Source: Candidatus Pantoea bituminis
Lineage (GTDB): Bacteria; Pseudomonadota; Gammaproteobacteria; Enterobacterales; Enterobacteriaceae
NCBI RefSeq assembly: GCF_018842675.1
Contig: NZ_JAGTWO010000004.1
Span: 3,224,001 to 3,288,000 of the forward strand
Length of the DNA: 64,000 nt
Direction of reading: 5' to 3'
The notes beneath the pieces are model-generated. The model had not been told where the DNA came from and searched no databases. It saw only the letters and a program-made list of their open reading frames with translations. The first letter of the stretch is position 1; each line of letters starts with the position of its first letter. The position numbers and the translations under genes are program-made. Of this stretch, positions 39,973 to 49,377 are shown one piece after another.

Positions 39973-40776
39973 TTATTGAAATTGCCAGGTATACGAAATC
40001 AGAAAGCGTGTATCGGGATCGTCCAGATAGGTGTTGTTGTCCATAACGAACGTCAGAAGGTTTACTGAACTGTGCTCATCAAACCGATAACCTGCGCCAA
40101 GCCCGCCAAAATAACCCCGGTAATTCTCCCCCTTCTCATTTTTTGATCCATAAGAGCCTGCCGCAAAGCCGATCATCGTAAGTTCAGGCGTCAGCGGTCG
40201 GAGGGTAAAGGCACCAAGATACCCACTGCTGCCGGAGGTGGTGATCGTGCTGAATCCATACTCGGAAGGAATACCATCGGCGAACTGAGGCGCTTTACAG
40301 TCAGCTGCATTTCCGGTGCTGCAACCGGTTATCTCACCGGTGTTGTAGGTGTATCTGGCCATTGGGAATATCTGGAAACCGGCAGGTGCGAAGCCGAAAT
40401 GGCTAAGTGGTACAAAGGTTCCAATGGAATAGTTAGTCTGCGTTGCACCATTGGTATATTCGTTTTTGCCAAAATTAAAGTTAACGATGCCTACCGGAAA
40501 CAGCCATGATCCGCCCACGCGCCACTCGCTGGCATCACTGTTAACACGTGCGTTCAGTTTTTTTGCCGGGTCCAGCGCGACCGAGCCTGAGAAAGAGAGA
40601 TTGCTGTCGTCCATGTCATAGGTGTCCGACCACGAGACACCTACTTTGGTCGTCACCTTGGTCGGATCATCATCAAGCTTGTCGCGATTGTCGTTAACTT
40701 CTGCGCCAAGCGCCGCCTGGCTTGAAATCAACAGCCAGAAAGTCCCACTCCATGCATTCCGTACATGACGCAACAT
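39973..40776 (-). CDS. Secreted beta-barrel-like outer-membrane protein
   Basis: A 267-residue protein with a signal peptide ending at ALGAEV. The body shows alternating aromatic strand patterns (VGVSWSDTYDMDDSNLSFSGS, MARYTYNTGEI, YLGAFTLRPL) and a C-terminal aromatic residue run ISYTWQFQ, the usual barrel-assembly signal. ATG 40776 is preferred because GGAGG lies six bases upstream. I do not recognise the family. It is inside the sulfatase/MoxR cluster, so it may be the substrate porin or a client of the cluster. Confidence 0.68.
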   Translation of the reverse strand: MLRHVRNAWSGTFWLLISSQAALGAEVNDNRDKLDDDPTKVTTKVGVSWSDTYDMDDSNLSFSGSVALDPAKKLNARVNSDASEWRVGGSWLFPVGIVNFNFGKNEYTNGATQTNYSIGTFVPLSHFGFAPAGFQIFPMARYTYNTGEITGCSTGNAADCKAPQFADGIPSEYGFSTITTSGSSGYLGAFTLRPLTPELTMIGFAAGSYGSKNEKGENYRGYFGGLGAGYRFDEHSSVNLLTFVMDNNTYLDDPDTRFLISYTWQFQ

Positions 40777-40840
40777 AGTTAACCTCCGGATAGCATGCAT
40801 TTATTCGCGTGATAGCATATTTAACCCTGGACTCTGCTGG

Positions 40841-41125
40841 TTACTGCGGGCATTTGACCTGGCTCAGGAAGGTCTGATAACGCTTTTGATTGTTTTCGGT
40901 CAGCGCTTTTACGGCTGACAGCACGGCAGAATTATCATGGGTGCTGTCCAGAAAGCGTCTCTGCAATTGTTCATCGGTTACCGTCGTCGGTATCTGACAC
41001 TTGTGGCGCAGGTCATCGGTAATCTTCTGCTGCCTCAGCGCAAAGGCCAGGTTTTCATAGGCGGAGTTAGCCAGTGCGGGCGTTTGTGACAGCAGCATCA
41101 ATACGATCGGTATCAAGTATTTCAT
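40841..41125 (-). CDS. Small secreted protein in the sulfatase/MoxR cluster
   Basis: A 94-residue protein with a signal peptide ending at PALANSAYEN and a helical mature part containing two Cys (CQIPTT and VKCPQ at the end) that could form a disulfide. GGGAGA lies upstream of the ATG. I do not recognise it. It is separated by 65 bp from the outer-membrane gene and by 47 bp from the HAD phosphatase gene. Confidence 0.65.
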   Translation of the reverse strand: MKYLIPIVLMLLSQTPALANSAYENLAFALRQQKITDDLRHKCQIPTTVTDEQLQRRFLDSTHDNSAVLSAVKALTENNQKRYQTFLSQVKCPQ

Positions 41126-41172
41126 TCTTATCTCCCGGCCCGTTTCGGCCCTTTTAAACCCGAATAAATCAT

Positions 41173-42189
41173 TTATTCACTGCTTTGATCAGCGCTGCAT
41201 TGCGAAGGGTCAAACACTGTTTTCCACTCTTTCTTCATATCGACGATGACCCAACCCTTTTGGGGTGCCAGTCTTAACCCGCTGATAAGCGTTCCACTGG
41301 CGGGCGGATGCGCGTCGTAAGCATATTCACGCGCAGCATCGGTGTGATGAACCAGTAAACCAAAGGTTTTGTAGGTCGGATTGGCGGAGGTGTACTGGAG
41401 CATCGGCACATCGCCGTCGCTGTTACCGAACGCACCGACCGGACGCCGCCCCATAAAGAGATGGATGGCGACCGGCTTCATCGCTTCATCATCGTAAAAG
41501 GCGCCGTTCATGGTTTTACGCAGCTGCGTACCGTTATCTGTCAGAGAGAACTCACTCAGCGAAAAGGAGCCGACAACCTGTTCGGGCGGGATGCCATACA
41601 TTTTCTCGGCGAGTACGCGCATAAAATCGATGCCTCCTCCAGACACAATCCAGGTTTTGAAACCGTTATTCCGCAGATAATCCAGCAGCTGGCGCATCGG
41701 CTGATAGCCCAGCTGGTCATAACGGCAGCCGAAACGCGCATGACGATGATTATCGACCCAGTTGCTAACGCGCTGGCTAAATTCTTCCGTCGTCATGCCG
41801 CTATGCGTCAGAGCCATCAACTGCATCAACCCCTTTTTGCCCGACTGCATCACCACTTTCATATCGTTGTTTATTACCGCCTGCACTAAGGCATCGTTAT
41901 TCCATTCCGGGTGTTGTGGGGCGAGGCGTTTGATTTCATCAATCACGAACTGCAACTGAAACGTCAGCGGCGCTTCCGGCCACAATGTGCCGTCATTATC
42001 AAACACCACATAACGCTGACTGACAGGAATGAAGTCTTTGCTGTTCGATGACGTGGTTTCCTTCACCCACGTTTCAATAGCCTGTTTTGCGTGGCCGTTA
42101 TTCCAGGCACTGAGCGGATCGTCTGCCGCAAACGCCGAACCAAGATGAGCCGTAATCAGCAATGCCAGCAGGGGTTTTAATTTCATCAT
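41173..42189 (-). CDS. Periplasmic HAD-family phosphatase
   Basis: A 338-residue haloacid-dehalogenase-fold protein with a signal peptide (SAFAADD). The catalytic motif FDNDGTLW gives the nucleophile and acid aspartates (about 64 and 66). IVSGGG provides motif II, and GNSDGDVPML provides motif IV near the C-terminus. It is exported, unlike most HAD enzymes, and belongs to the cluster by an overlapping start with the BatD-like gene. Confidence 0.85.
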   Translation of the reverse strand: MMKLKPLLALLITAHLGSAFAADDPLSAWNNGHAKQAIETWVKETTSSNSKDFIPVSQRYVVFDNDGTLWPEAPLTFQLQFVIDEIKRLAPQHPEWNNDALVQAVINNDMKVVMQSGKKGLMQLMALTHSGMTTEEFSQRVSNWVDNHRHARFGCRYDQLGYQPMRQLLDYLRNNGFKTWIVSGGGIDFMRVLAEKMYGIPPEQVVGSFSLSEFSLTDNGTQLRKTMNGAFYDDEAMKPVAIHLFMGRRPVGAFGNSDGDVPMLQYTSANPTYKTFGLLVHHTDAAREYAYDAHPPASGTLISGLRLAPQKGWVIVDMKKEWKTVFDPSQCSADQSSE

Positions 42190-43202
42190 CTTTTCCTTTT
42201 GGTCGGAATGAGGTCAGGTAGCGGGACGATCCGCCAGTATTCACGCGTGCGCTGAACCAGCCGTTGCAGGCTCTGGCTAAGGAGGCGTCGGAAAAAGAAG
42301 CCCAGCAGCAGCAGCGCCAGCACGATCGCCGATCCCATCAGCAACGACTTCCAGTTGGTCGGGGCGCGGGCTTTCAACGCCTGTTCACTGCCAGCCGGAC
42401 GCGCAGCGGCGATGGCGTAATGCGCACCGGGTAATTCAGCCAGTTGCCACTGATGCTGGCGTGTATCCCACCAACGTAAACGCAACGGTGGGATCACCAG
42501 TTCGCCGGACTGAGAGGGCAGATAACGCAGCCGTTCTTCACGCTGTGCGCCGACGATCTCATCTCGCCCTTGCGTCAGGTTGCTGTTTACCGGCGGCAAG
42601 CGTTGCGCACCGGAACCGGGAATGGCATACAGCAGTTGCGGGATTTGCACGGCAATCACATCGGTCGCGCGCACTATTACAACGCGCTCAATGACGTCAC
42701 CGACATGTAACTGCTTATCCTCTGAGGCGCGGTAAAGTCGCCATTGCTGCGAAAGTTCAAGCCTGCTGGCTGGCAAGAAACGGTCTGGCTGACGCACATC
42801 GGCGGGCCAGCTGACCGACTTCTGCAGCACCGGCAGCGACACCGTTTTCGGCGGCTGATTCGCGGAACGCATCACTACATCTGTAGCAGGAAAACGCAGC
42901 TCGCCCTGATCCCACGCCATCACCTGACGTTCCATGCGGATGCCGCTCCAGCTGATACCGCCGCGATTACGTGTTACCAGTTGGTTGGGCAGCGGCGTGT
43001 TAAGCAAGTTACCGTTTTCAATGACCATTTCCGGCCATTGCGGCGGCGGATTAAACCAGCTGTCCGTCCAGAAGGTCACAGCAATCGTTACTGGCTGGCC
43101 CGGCACCAGTTGATCAGGAGCAACCAGTTCGCGCGTCATGGCCATTTCAGCCCGTACCGGCAGGCTTAGCAGCAACAGCAGACAAACGATAAGTCGCTTC
43201 AT
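42186..43202 (-). CDS. BatD-like membrane protein
   Basis: A 338-residue protein with a signal peptide ending at PVRAEMA, a periplasmic beta-rich region (GQPVTIAVTFWTDSWFNPPPQW) and a single C-terminal helix (LLMGSAIVLALLLLGFFF). BatD/BAAT proteins accompany MoxR-VWA sets. GGAGG stands before the ATG at 43202. It overlaps the VWA/TPR gene and the HAD phosphatase by four bases each. Confidence 0.75.
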   Translation of the reverse strand: MKRLIVCLLLLLSLPVRAEMAMTRELVAPDQLVPGQPVTIAVTFWTDSWFNPPPQWPEMVIENGNLLNTPLPNQLVTRNRGGISWSGIRMERQVMAWDQGELRFPATDVVMRSANQPPKTVSLPVLQKSVSWPADVRQPDRFLPASRLELSQQWRLYRASEDKQLHVGDVIERVVIVRATDVIAVQIPQLLYAIPGSGAQRLPPVNSNLTQGRDEIVGAQREERLRYLPSQSGELVIPPLRLRWWDTRQHQWQLAELPGAHYAIAAARPAGSEQALKARAPTNWKSLLMGSAIVLALLLLGFFFRRLLSQSLQRLVQRTREYWRIVPLPDLIPTKRKR

Positions 43203-44725
43203 GGTGCCTCCGCCGGTGTGGAGCGGTAGAGATTTTCCAGCAAACCGCCGGGCGAAAGGGTGAGATTGCTGTACCACTGTTCAGCCGAGGGCGCAGCGCC
43301 CGCGATGGGCTTCATATCCAGCTGGTTCACGCCCTGATCGGGTTTGAGATCGTGTTTAATGGCGTCAGGATCTTCATCTTTCTGCTCATGCTGATCGGCC
43401 TGGCGGTCGCGTTCTTTTTGCCGCAGCTGCATGATGATATGCGCAATTTTCGCCCGGTTTTGCTGAGCCATTGCCCATTCGGGTCGTAAACTCAGCGCCT
43501 GATCGTAGCTGTGCAGCGCCTGCTGCCAGGATTTCTGTTGTGCGTAGCAGTTGCCTATCCACAACAGACTTTCAGGGGTGGCAGGAACCTGACGAAAAGC
43601 CCCCAGCGCCGAGACGTAATCCTGCGCGTAATAGAAGGCAATCCCCCGCCGCAACGGATCCTGAAAGCGTTGGGCGGCGGCTGCATAGTTACCGTGATTA
43701 AAGGCAAATTGTCCCTGCACGTCGGGGCGTATCCAGGCGTCCAGAAGTGCCGCTGAACTGGCGGGAGACCAGATCAGTAAGGGCAGCATCACGACAGCCA
43801 GGCAGAGCAGCTGCTGTCGCCAGAGCAGTAATAGCATCAGCATTGGGACGACCAACAGATAGCCGCTGTTCTTCCACTGCAAATCTTGCCGGCTGTTCTG
43901 CTGCGCCGTCACGCTTTGCTGAATATGTCCGCTGACCGCGCGTAGGTCATCATCTTCGACAGAGACCAGCGTCACCGGAATGCCGCCATCACGGATTTGC
44001 TCAAAGCGCGCGACATTGAGACGCGTATCGATGCCCTGCGACGCCTGCGCTTCCGGCAGTCTGCCGCCGTTTGCCGTGCCTACTACCCAGATCTGGAGAG
44101 GCAGATTTTGCTGCCGCAGCCACTCAACGTCCTGCTGTGCTACGTTATCAGCGACCAGTATCAGCGCGCGTGGGGCTTCAGGCGTTGCGGGCAGATTTTT
44201 AAGCGCAAGGGCGACCGCCTGACGCAGCCCGGAACCCTCACCCTGCGGCACCAGTGTCGGCTGTTGGGCCGTCAGGAACAGGTTATAAAAATCGGCATCA
44301 TTGGTCAGCGGCGTGGTAAGCCAGGCATCAGCGCTGTAAACCACTAAACCAAAGTGGCTACCGGGCATTTGCGTCATCAGTGCGGTGATTTTCTGCTGCA
44401 TGCGCTGATGGCGGTCAGGCGGCACATCCTGCGCCAGCATGCTGAGATCCTGCTGCATGATCACCATCACGTTGTTTTCGGGCGTGAATGCGGCGGGCAA
44501 GTCTCGTTGCCAGCTCGGACCGGCTAAAGCCAATACACCCAGGCAAAAGAGCCACGGCAGCACCTGTCGCGCCCGTACACGCTGACCTTTAATCAACGCG
44601 GCCGCAAAAGGCTTTTCCATGACACGATGCCAGGCACTTCCTGCATGCTGAGCCAAAAAATAGAGCAGCGGACAGAGCAGCAAACCCAGTAATCGCCAGG
44701 GATAGAGGAAATGGAAATCGCTCAT
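43199..44725 (-). CDS. VWA-TPR membrane protein (BatB/BatC-like fusion)
   Basis: A 508-residue protein. Two N-terminal membrane helices frame a VWA-type domain, a further helix pair lies near residues 300-330, and the remainder has tetratricopeptide-like repeats (FNHGNYAAAAQRFQDPLRRGIAFYYAQDYVSALGAF, WIGNCYAQQKSWQQALHSYDQALSLRP) and a charged C-terminus. The VWA metal site is degenerate: MQQDLSMLAQD replaces the canonical DxSxS. It fuses the roles of BatB (VWA) and BatC (TPR). It overlaps BatA and the BatD-like gene. Confidence 0.78.
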   Translation of the reverse strand: MSDFHFLYPWRLLGLLLCPLLYFLAQHAGSAWHRVMEKPFAAALIKGQRVRARQVLPWLFCLGVLALAGPSWQRDLPAAFTPENNVMVIMQQDLSMLAQDVPPDRHQRMQQKITALMTQMPGSHFGLVVYSADAWLTTPLTNDADFYNLFLTAQQPTLVPQGEGSGLRQAVALALKNLPATPEAPRALILVADNVAQQDVEWLRQQNLPLQIWVVGTANGGRLPEAQASQGIDTRLNVARFEQIRDGGIPVTLVSVEDDDLRAVSGHIQQSVTAQQNSRQDLQWKNSGYLLVVPMLMLLLLWRQQLLCLAVVMLPLLIWSPASSAALLDAWIRPDVQGQFAFNHGNYAAAAQRFQDPLRRGIAFYYAQDYVSALGAFRQVPATPESLLWIGNCYAQQKSWQQALHSYDQALSLRPEWAMAQQNRAKIAHIIMQLRQKERDRQADQHEQKDEDPDAIKHDLKPDQGVNQLDMKPIAGAAPSAEQWYSNLTLSPGGLLENLYRSTPAEAP

Positions 44726-45699
44726 GCACGTCGCCTCATCATTGTGCTGCTGATGGCAAACAGCAGTAATACGAGTAGCGCAAGGGCTAACGGCCAGACG
44801 AACAGCGGACGATGCCAGGATAAGCCCACTGTTTTAACCTGTTCCGGCGTTTGCGCATCAATTTGCTGCCAGACCTGCGCGAGTGCGTCGCGGTTGGTAG
44901 CGGCGCGCCAGGCGTTACCGCCGGTTATATGGGCAATGTTATCCAGCAGCGCCGTATCGACTTTATCTTCGCCGCTGCTGTTTACATCGCCAAAGGCGAT
45001 GGTGTGCGCCATAACGTGATGCGCGGCTGCGAGCTGCGCGGCGAGCGTGGGTTGCAGTTGAGAGGCGGTGTCATTGCCATCTGTCAGCAGAATCGCCATT
45101 TTTGACGCGTCGGCTTCGAGGCTGTGATCCAGCAGTTTCACCGCCACGCCCAGTGCATCCCCCACCGCAGTTTGCTGACCAATCATGCCCGGTGCCAGCT
45201 GGCTGATACGCGCTTGAAGCGCCTGTTTGTCCTCGCTGATCGGCGCAAATGGCCACGCCTGGCTGGCAAAAATCACCAGACCGATGCGATCATTTTTGCG
45301 CTGGCTGATAAAAGTGCGCACCGTTTGCTGCACCGCCTGTAAGCGCGTCTGACCATTCTGCCCGTCGTTTTTCTCCATTGAACCGGAAACATCCAAAATC
45401 AGCACGATGTTGCGCATGGGTTTTATCACCGTTTTCGGCGGCATCAGGTATTCAGGCCGGGCCAGCGCAGCAATCATTAAAATCCATACTGTCCAGAACA
45501 GCAGCCGATGACGCCAACTGGCTTGTGGTGCTGGCGCCGAGAGTTGCAGGGCTTCAGCCAGTTCAGGTAAAAAAGGCACTCTCACCTGTTCACTCGTCGG
45601 CTGCTTTGCAGGGATCAGATAATGAGTAATCAGCGGTAAAAACAGCAGCACGCCCACCCATGGCCAGACAAAGTCGATCCGTGATAAAAACTCAGACAT
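44722..45699 (-). CDS. VWA-domain membrane protein (BatA-like)
   Basis: A 325-residue protein with two N-terminal helices and one at the C-terminus (LFVWPLALALLVLLLFAIS). The VWA metal-ion-dependent adhesion site LDVSGSM is intact, as is the TDGND motif. It is the active partner for the following VWA-TPR protein. In MoxR-Bat systems such proteins are thought to help the MoxR ATPase act on envelope clients. The start overlaps the DUF4381 gene. Confidence 0.82.
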   Translation of the reverse strand: MSEFLSRIDFVWPWVGVLLFLPLITHYLIPAKQPTSEQVRVPFLPELAEALQLSAPAPQASWRHRLLFWTVWILMIAALARPEYLMPPKTVIKPMRNIVLILDVSGSMEKNDGQNGQTRLQAVQQTVRTFISQRKNDRIGLVIFASQAWPFAPISEDKQALQARISQLAPGMIGQQTAVGDALGVAVKLLDHSLEADASKMAILLTDGNDTASQLQPTLAAQLAAAHHVMAHTIAFGDVNSSGEDKVDTALLDNIAHITGGNAWRAATNRDALAQVWQQIDAQTPEQVKTVGLSWHRPLFVWPLALALLVLLLFAISSTMMRRRA

Positions 45700-46129
45700 G
45701 AGGCAGCGTCTCCAGCCAGTGGCGTAACTGCTGTGAGATTCGCTGATTGATAGCGCTTTCGAGTTGATTATCTGGCTGACAGTAGCGACGACACATCAGC
45801 GCGCGCAGTTCTTCATCCAGCGGGGTCTGCGCCAGAAGTTGTTCCGGCGATTGCCACTGGCTGACCTGGGTGCGAGAGTGTTGCACCAGAAGCACCCGCT
45901 TAACCCATGTTATCCAGCCATCCACCTGCTGTTGAGCAAGGTGTTTTCGCGCTTCGCGCCGCCAGCGATTACGACGAAAGCGTGCGAGCCATATAAGCAG
46001 GGCAATGAACATCGCCAGTAACAGCATCACGCCGAGCACCGCCCAGCCTGCCGGTAACGGGAACCATGAGGCGGCTGCTGGCAGAGCAGGATGCGCCAGT
46101 TCCGGTGTGCTAAACCCTTTTGCCAGCAT
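45692..46129 (-). CDS. DUF4381-type small membrane protein
   Basis: A 145-residue protein with one N-terminal membrane helix (AGWAVLGVMLLLAMFIALLIWLA) and a helical cytoplasmic tail (WITWVKRVLLVQHSRTQVSQWQSPEQLLAQTP). The family DUF4381 is a common MoxR-cluster member. ATG 46129 has AGGAGG six bases upstream, better than 46135 or 46165. It overlaps DUF58 and BatA-like genes. Confidence 0.75.
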   Translation of the reverse strand: MLAKGFSTPELAHPALPAAASWFPLPAGWAVLGVMLLLAMFIALLIWLARFRRNRWRREARKHLAQQQVDGWITWVKRVLLVQHSRTQVSQWQSPEQLLAQTPLDEELRALMCRRYCQPDNQLESAINQRISQQLRHWLETLPHV

Positions 46130-47035
46130 GCGCATCCTCCTGCTGTAGCTGCGGCAGAACTGCATTACCGGTCACGATAGTTTTCACCGTGATCCCCATT
46201 CGCTGTAACCGCCGTTGCTGCTGCGACAGACGCTCGGTTACGCTTTGCTGAATGCGATCGCTGAGGTGAGAAGTGAGATTGAGCGCGGTGCTTACGTCAT
46301 GGTAATACGCCGCAAGTTGACCGTGCGGCGGCAGGCGGCGATGAAGATCATCAAGCGTGACATAGGCGGTAATTTCGCAGCGGCGACGCAGGTGAGCCAA
46401 CACCGCATCGCAGCGTGTATCCAGATCGTGAAAATCACTGATGATCCCCAGCCAGCTACCGGAGGGCAGCAGGCGGACAATACGTTGCAACGCGTCTGAC
46501 AGGGAGACGTTTTGTCGATGGTTTTGCGCATAATGCGCGGGAAGCTGAGCATTCATACGCTGAACGTCAGTAAGAATGGGCATCAGGTTGCGTTTCGGCG
46601 CACGGCAGGGATGCAGCGCCAGTTCATCATCACCCAATATCGCGCAGCCCAGTCGATCACCGTCATGCCAGCTTCGCCATGCCAGCAATCCGGCAATGTT
46701 TCCAGCGGCGACCGATTTCATCTGCAGGCGGGTACCGAAGTACATGTCCAGACGCTGATCCACAAGGATGAATACGGGTCGTTCGCGCTCCTCATTGTAG
46801 AGGCGGATCCACGGTGAGCGGAGGCGTGCTGTGGCCTTCCAGTCAATCAGCCTGACATCATCACCCGGCTGATAGCGACGTAAGCTATCGAAGTTCAGGC
46901 CGCGTCCCTGCTGGCGGGACACGCGCTCACCGGTTAATGCGCCGGGTGGGATTTGCCCCGGGGATTATCCAGTCGCTGTGCGTCACCTGCCAGCGCCATC
47001 AGGTCAGCCAGTTCAAGCGTCAACGGCTGCGGCAT
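46110..47035 (-). CDS. DUF58 protein (one frameshift as read)
   Basis: A repaired protein of 308 residues. The conserved core GLNFDSLRRYQPGDDVRLIDWKATAR and the VWA-like FILVDQRLD are present; LGIISDFHDLD follows. The first ~30 residues (MPQPLTLELADLMALAG...DNPRGK) are in another frame: at 46952-46954 TTT should be TTTT, giving KIPPGALTGERVSRQQ. Repair restores a TAATG overlap with the MoxR gene, so the break is probably a sequence error. Confidence 0.85.
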
Positions 47036-48033
47036 TACGCCACCACTGCGCTAAGAAGCATGGCAATCGCCTGATCGGGCGTGCAGTTGTCAGCGTTTGC
47101 CTGATAGCTCAGCAGCAGACGATGGCGCAGCACGGCCGGCGCGATGCGTTGAATATCTTCTGGCAACACCGCATCACGGCCATCCAACCACGCGCAGGCA
47201 CGACCACAGCGATCCAAGGCAAGCGTGCCGCGCGGGCTGATGCCGAGGCTGATATAACCCGCAAAGACTTCGCTGACCTGATCGGGATGACGCGTCATTT
47301 CCACCAGATTGACGATGTACTGCTCTACGGTTGGCGCTACATAAACCGTGGCGATTTCACGCCAGCATTCGGCGATATCCTGTTGGCTTATCAGCAACGG
47401 GTCGGTTTCCGGTACAGGGTTTTCATGCTGAGCAGCCTGATATTTTGCCTGCTGCTCAGCGCGCACCAGTTGCATTACCCGCTGTTCATTCTCTTTCGAC
47501 GGATAATCGACAATCACCTTCATCAGAAAACGGTCAAGCTGGGCTTCAGGTAAGGGCCAGGTACCTTCCTGATCCACCGGGTTTTGTGTCGCCAGCACCA
47601 TGAATACTCCCGGCAGCGGCCAGGTTTTGCCTGCGACGGTCACGTGACGCTCTTCCATGGCCTCCAGCAGCGCCGACTGCACGCGAGCTGAGGCGCGGTT
47701 GATCTCATCGGCGAGGATGATATTGCCGAACACCGGGCCGGGGCGGAAGCGAAACTGATCTTCTTCCCGTGTGGCATTTTGCTGATAGATTTCGCTGCCG
47801 GTAATGTCTGAGGGCAGCAGGTCAGGCGTGAACTGAATACGACGGAATTCGCCTTCGATATGGCGAGCCAGTTCGCGCACCGCACGCGTTTTCGCCAAGC
47901 CCGGCAAGCCTTCCAGCAGCACATGACCGTCACACAATAAGGCCACGATCAGCATTCGCACCAGCTCCTGCTGTCCAATCACCTGCTTGTTCATACTGGC
48001 TTCCAGCGCCAGCAGCTTTTCACGATTATTCAT
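47035..48033 (-). CDS. MoxR-family AAA+ ATPase
   Basis: A 332-residue MoxR ATPase. Walker A GLPGLAKT is near residues 41-48 and Walker B is ILADEINRAS; sensor QNPVDQEGTWPLPEAQLDRF and the C-terminal lid are intact. MoxR chaperones act with VWA and DUF58 partners encoded next to them. Here it is between the sulfatase maturase and DUF58 and shares overlapping stop/start codons with both once frameshifts are repaired. It is the likely engine of this cluster. Confidence 0.92.
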   Translation of the reverse strand: MNNREKLLALEASMNKQVIGQQELVRMLIVALLCDGHVLLEGLPGLAKTRAVRELARHIEGEFRRIQFTPDLLPSDITGSEIYQQNATREEDQFRFRPGPVFGNIILADEINRASARVQSALLEAMEERHVTVAGKTWPLPGVFMVLATQNPVDQEGTWPLPEAQLDRFLMKVIVDYPSKENEQRVMQLVRAEQQAKYQAAQHENPVPETDPLLISQQDIAECWREIATVYVAPTVEQYIVNLVEMTRHPDQVSEVFAGYISLGISPRGTLALDRCGRACAWLDGRDAVLPEDIQRIAPAVLRHRLLLSYQANADNCTPDQAIAMLLSAVVA

Positions 48034-49323
48034 TATGCAGGTTCCACCGTCTGACGTTTCAGCAGCGTCGCAATGCCAACCAGAATCGGCTGCGCATAGT
48101 TAAAAAGGCTTTGATACCGGGACAGAGATAATTCATTCCCAGCTCGCCTTCTTCGCTCCTGACGATGCGGTTTTTCGGGCATTCGCCATAACAGAGTTTC
48201 AGGTAAGGGCAGCGTTTGCAGGCAGCAGGTAGCGTATCCCGCTTACCTAAACCAAAGGCTTTTTGTCGCTCGGAAAAGGCCATGTGCGCCAGCTTGGTGC
48301 TCTGCACATTGCCTAATTTGTATTCGGGATAGACGTAGTGATCACAGGAAAAAATGTCGCCATTTTTCTCAATCGCCAGACCTTTGCCGCAAAACTCTGA
48401 GGTGATGCAAATCTGCGCGGGCATACCCATAGTTTGCGCCACAGCGGTTTCAAACAGATTGACCTGCACCCGACCTAAATCGTTGTTCACCCACTCCTCG
48501 AACACAGCAATCAGAAAGCGCCCCCAGTCATCGGGATCCACTGACCAGTCGGTGACAATGGAGTCAAGGTCGCCGGGGCGCGCGCGACGTGAACCGATGA
48601 CCGGAATGGTGTCGTCGTGCCAGAACTGCGGTGCGGTTTGCTTGAAATCGACCGGCTCAACGCAGGGATTAAACTGGATGTAAGTAGCACCCAGTTCGCG
48701 CGTCAGAAAGCGGTAGACCTCCAGCGGGAAGCGCGCATTGGTGCGGTTGACGGTGACTAAGGCGTTGAAGGGAACATGATGGCGCTTTAACGCGGCAACG
48801 CCCGCCATCACTTTTTCAAAGTGGGTTTGCCGCTGCGCGTCACGCGGTAGCGATCGTGCAATTCAGCCGGCCCATCAATGGAAATGCCGACCAGGAAATT
48901 GTGCTGACGTAGAAAGCGCGCCCAGCTGTCATTAATCAGAATGCCGTTGGTCTGCAGATCGTTTTCAATACGCTGACCCGGTTTCTGATATTTCTTTTGT
49001 AGCACCACGATTTTTTCGAAGTACTCCAGCCCCATTAACGTGGGTTCGCCGCCTTGCCACGAGAACACCACCTGTTCGCCATCCTGGCTGTCGATGTACT
49101 GCCGGATGAAGGTTTCCAGCACCTCATCGCTCATGCCGCTGTGTCTGTCCTGTTCCAGAAGCTGTTCTTTGTGCAGATAAAAACAGTAGTTGCAGTCGAT
49201 GTTGCAACGCGATCCAGTAGGTTTCGCCATCACATGAAAACGACGCGTGTAAGCAGGCCCTTTCCCACTGAACTTTTCCGCCGTAGGAAGGGGTTTAACC
49301 GGCAGGGTTGTACTGTATTTCAT
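48033..49323 (-). CDS. Anaerobic sulfatase maturase, radical SAM (two frameshifts as read)
   Basis: A repaired protein of 430 residues that converts a Ser or Cys of a sulfatase to formylglycine without oxygen. The radical-SAM cluster CNIDCNYC (Cys 40, 44, 47) and VFSWQGGEPTLMGL are followed by SPASM-type Cys motifs (CGKG, CKRCPYLKLCYGECPKNR). Breaks are near 48811 (ACTTTG needs a fourth T) and 48105 (CCTTTTTAAC needs a sixth T). With both fixed the stop overlaps the MoxR start. GGAGG stands before the ATG. Confidence 0.88.
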
Positions 49324-49338
49324 GAACGCCTCCTGAAA

Positions 49339-49362
49339 ACCGGGTGAAAAATTTCACCCGGT
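49339..49362 (-). terminator. Attenuator-like hairpin between sulfatase and maturase
   Basis: On the coding strand ACCGGGTGAAA and TTTCACCCGGT form an 11-bp stem with a short AT loop, followed directly by TTTT and then the maturase ribosome site. Confidence 0.6.
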
Positions 49363-49377
49363 GGTGTGGTCAGAGCA

